Positions 7,099-8,610 of a stretch of 8,610 nt of DNA are shown here, piece by piece. The notes under the pieces were generated by a model. The model saw nothing but the letters and a program-made list of their open reading frames with translations, made no database searches and had not been told where the DNA came from. The stretch is from Chitinophagaceae bacterium UBA3430 (lineage in GTDB: Bacteria > Bacteroidota > Bacteroidia > Chitinophagales > Chitinophagaceae). Numbering within the stretch: position 1 is the first letter of the stretch; every line of letters starts with the position of its first letter. Both the position numbers and the translations under genes were made by a program. The DNA lies in assembly GCA_002378975.1 (NCBI GenBank), contig DFST01000067.1:1-8610 (forward strand). The letters are read 5' to 3'.

Positions 7099-7932
7099 TT
7101 ATTTATTCAACTCAGCGAGTAGTTTTTCATTCAGTTTTACGTAATCGCCGTTCTTGGCTTCGGTGGCCAATTGTTTTGATTTTTCTGCACCTGCGATTGC
7201 CTCAGCTTTCTTGCCCAGTTTCGCTAGGCAGTTGGCACGTTGGTAGTGGATCCAGAAAGCAGTGGGATTGGATTCAACGGCCTTATCGAACCAAGCAAGC
7301 GCCTGATTCAGGTCTTTGCCATTATCCATGAAATACATGGCCGCGTTGTAGTAAGGGGGTTTCTCGGTTTTCATGGCAGTTTCAATGCTGGCCATGATCT
7401 TTCCTTCAATTTCGGTTTGGATGGGCAAGGAGAAACTCCGCTTTTCCCAACTCATGACCAGATTACAGCTCGTCGGCTTGATGTCCTGAATCGACAAGGT
7501 GAACGTTTCTGTAGAGGTCTTGGATTTTGTGGTAGATACGTTAACGCGTACCACATCTTGTTCAGCGTTGTAATCGGCCGGACTGGTCACATTGGTCTGC
7601 TTAGTCAGAATAACGATCCATTGTTTGGCACCGGGAATGGTCAATAAGCCGTATTTGCCAGCAGGGACTTTTTTCCCTCCTACGATCACTTCATCCGTGA
7701 AACTGATGGTGGTGGCACTGTTTGCACCGGTACGCCAAACTTGTCCGTAAGGCAACAAGTCGCCGTATACTTTACGTCCACGTACACCAGGACGCGAGTA
7801 AGAGAGTTCTATTGTGCCCAGACCAAAGTCCTGCCGCAGATTTTGCACCGGACTGGGAGCGGGCGTTTTCAATTGGGCTTCTGAAAGAATGCTGGCTGAC
7901 AGGAACAAGCCTGCCAATAAAATACGCTTCAT
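7099..7932 (-). CDS. Secreted DUF2911 domain protein with C-terminal TPR-like region
   Basis: A 277-residue exported protein. The signal peptide is residues 1 to about 19 (SILSEA|Q). The DUF2911 domain spans about 25-170 and has the hallmark motif SYSRPGVRGRKVYG (44-57) followed by LPYGQVWRTGAN (60-71), then GGKKVPAGKYGLLTIPG (85-101). This domain is common in Bacteroidota, probably periplasmic, and of unknown function. Residues about 195-255 form helical repeats resembling one to two TPR units (NQALAWFDKAVESNPTAFW, then YQRANCLAKLGKKAEAIAGA), suggesting protein-protein contact. The ATG is preceded by a short AT-rich leader and a clear promoter at 7955-7983, so it can be transcribed apart from the TonB-C gene 33 bases upstream. 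It converges on the symporter gene with 5 bases between the stop codons. No functional link to the plus-strand operon is evident. Confidence 0.92.
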   Translation of the reverse strand: MKRILLAGLFLSASILSEAQLKTPAPSPVQNLRQDFGLGTIELSYSRPGVRGRKVYGDLLPYGQVWRTGANSATTISFTDEVIVGGKKVPAGKYGLLTIPGAKQWIVILTKQTNVTSPADYNAEQDVVRVNVSTTKSKTSTETFTLSIQDIKPTSCNLVMSWEKRSFSLPIQTEIEGKIMASIETAMKTEKPPYYNAAMYFMDNGKDLNQALAWFDKAVESNPTAFWIHYQRANCLAKLGKKAEAIAGAEKSKQLATEAKNGDYVKLNEKLLAELNK

Positions 7933-7954
7933 AATCGTGTTGATTTTAGAGCAG

Positions 7955-7983
7955 CAAAGTTAGCCCTAGAAATGTACCCGCAA
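7955..7983 (-). promoter_or_regulatory. Bacteroidota-type sigma promoter for the DUF2911 gene
   Basis: On the minus strand TAACTTTG (7955-7962) matches the Bacteroidota -7 consensus TAnnTTTG exactly. A TTG (-33 element, 7981-7983) lies 18 bases upstream, within the usual spacing. Transcription would start near 7948-7950, giving a leader of roughly 16-20 bases before the ATG at 7932. The -33 side and spacer overlap the last codons and stop of the TonB-C gene. Confidence 0.7.
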
Positions 7984-8610
7984 CTGCCCACGGCTTCCTG
8001 GTTTTCCAGGTTTCCAGTCAGGCCCCTCGACCAATAGCTTTTTGGCTGCGCCGTCGTAATAGGTGCCGCCCGACTCCTCCACACGAATTTCGGTAGGTCG
8101 TCCTTTGTCATCTACTTCAAAGGAAAGCAGAACCTCCCATCGGGTAACGGTATTGTTGGCCGTGGGGGCCACGGACTTGCGGCTGCCGTTGCCATATAAA
8201 TAATCTTCATAGGCTGCCCAACCAGCTACCGGCTCAGGCTTGTCGGCCCGTTGAATGTCCATTTTAGAACGCTTCAACGACTTTTCTTTGGCAGTCAGGG
8301 TCATCGCTGTGGCCTGCCGACTGGTTGCCAGATCCAATTCCTTTTGGGCGACTTCAGCATTCACCTTGTCTAGGTCTTTGACGGTATTATCCGCCGATAC
8401 AACCTCGATTTGCTTTGTTTCGGATGAGGCCGGGGGCTCTTCTGCTTTGACGATCAGATCTTCTTCAGGCTTATCGGATGACATTTCTCGGGTTTCCAAT
8501 TGGACTTCTACAGGGCGAATAGTACGATCAGGTCGATATTGAACTGATTCGGATTGCTGGACGGGTGCAGGAGGCAAGGCCAGGGGTGTGGGGGGCTGGG
8601 TCGGACTAGA
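7966..8610 (-). CDS. TonB C-terminal domain protein, 5' end missing
   Basis: The C-terminal 214 residues of a protein whose start lies beyond the right edge; the frame stays open to base 8610. The only nearby start-like codon, TTG at 8577-8575, falls in the middle of a Pro-rich stretch (SSPTQPPTPLALPPAPVQQ) and is not a convincing start. After the Pro-rich part comes a long, charged, Glu/Lys/Ala-rich spacer (to about residue 120 of the visible part). A TonB-C-like domain follows: GWAAYEDYL at 130-138, LLSFEVDDKGRPTEIRVEESGG at about 161-182 and EGPDWKPG near the end. This Pro-rich, spacer, TonB-C order fits TonB-type energy transducers, or the Bacteroidota anti-sigma/TonB-C hybrid proteins in which a GW.AY..YL motif precedes the domain. 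The missing N-terminus (membrane helix or anti-sigma domain) would decide. The DUF2911 gene follows 33 bases downstream with its own promoter. Confidence 0.8.
   Translation of the reverse strand, partial: SSPTQPPTPLALPPAPVQQSESVQYRPDRTIRPVEVQLETREMSSDKPEEDLIVKAEEPPASSETKQIEVVSADNTVKDLDKVNAEVAQKELDLATSRQATAMTLTAKEKSLKRSKMDIQRADKPEPVAGWAAYEDYLYGNGSRKSVAPTANNTVTRWEVLLSFEVDDKGRPTEIRVEESGGTYYDGAAKKLLVEGPDWKPGKPGSRGQLRVHF

Noticed and set aside
7094..7110. Inverted repeat TTGAAT/ATTCAA across the convergent stop codons
   Set aside because: A 6-bp mostly A/T stem without a following T tract; such a repeat arises easily by chance in AT-rich intergenic DNA.
7154..7184. Short hairpin TTGGC/GCCAA followed by a T-rich stretch on the plus strand, a possible symporter-operon terminator
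   Set aside because: The stem is only 5 bp with a 7-base loop and the T tract is interrupted by G and A; it also lies inside the DUF2911 coding region. Too weak to call.
7240..7647. Open frame of 135 codons on the plus strand opposite the DUF2911 gene
   Set aside because: The minus-strand frame carries the DUF2911 hallmark motifs, a signal peptide, a promoter and a terminator; this one has none.

Overview
The window looks like a chromosomal segment of a Bacteroidota bacterium, probably near the Chitinophagaceae or a related family. The evidence is the gene families present (a long secreted M14 peptidase, a PIG-L deacetylase with a C-terminal GATase-like domain, a Bacteroidota-type sodium:solute symporter, DUF2911, a TonB-C protein), signal peptides ending just before Gln, starts without a Shine-Dalgarno sequence, and a TAnnTTTG-type promoter. 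The placement rests on family recognition, not on a search. Coding density is very high and base composition looks even, so I see no mobile element, RNA gene or CRISPR array. No stretch over 300 bases lacks a gene.

Plus strand, 12-7093: five tightly packed genes that read as one operon whose promoter lies left of the window. They encode a secreted M14 zinc carboxypeptidase-like protein, a secreted PIG-L deacetylase, a 57-residue two-helix membrane protein whose ATG overlaps the preceding stop (ATGA), a 36-residue one-helix membrane protein, and an SSS-family sodium:solute symporter. Gaps are 9, -4, 12 and 9 bases. A plausible reading is a periplasmic module in which two hydrolases trim an amide- or peptide-containing, probably amino-sugar-containing compound and the symporter imports a product. 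The substrate cannot be read from the sequence.

Minus strand, 8610-7050: a TonB-C-domain protein cut by the right edge of the window, then a secreted DUF2911 protein with a C-terminal TPR-like region. The DUF2911 gene has its own Bacteroidota-type promoter, lying over the 3' end of the TonB-C gene. Its terminator lies inside the last codons of the convergent symporter gene, and the two stop codons are only 5 bases apart.

The least described parts are the two small membrane proteins before the symporter, the embedded antisense-strand terminator, and two symporter features: a long TM7-TM8 loop and Gly at an expected Na2-site Ser. The overall gene set is of known Bacteroidota type, so I do not claim a wholly new system.
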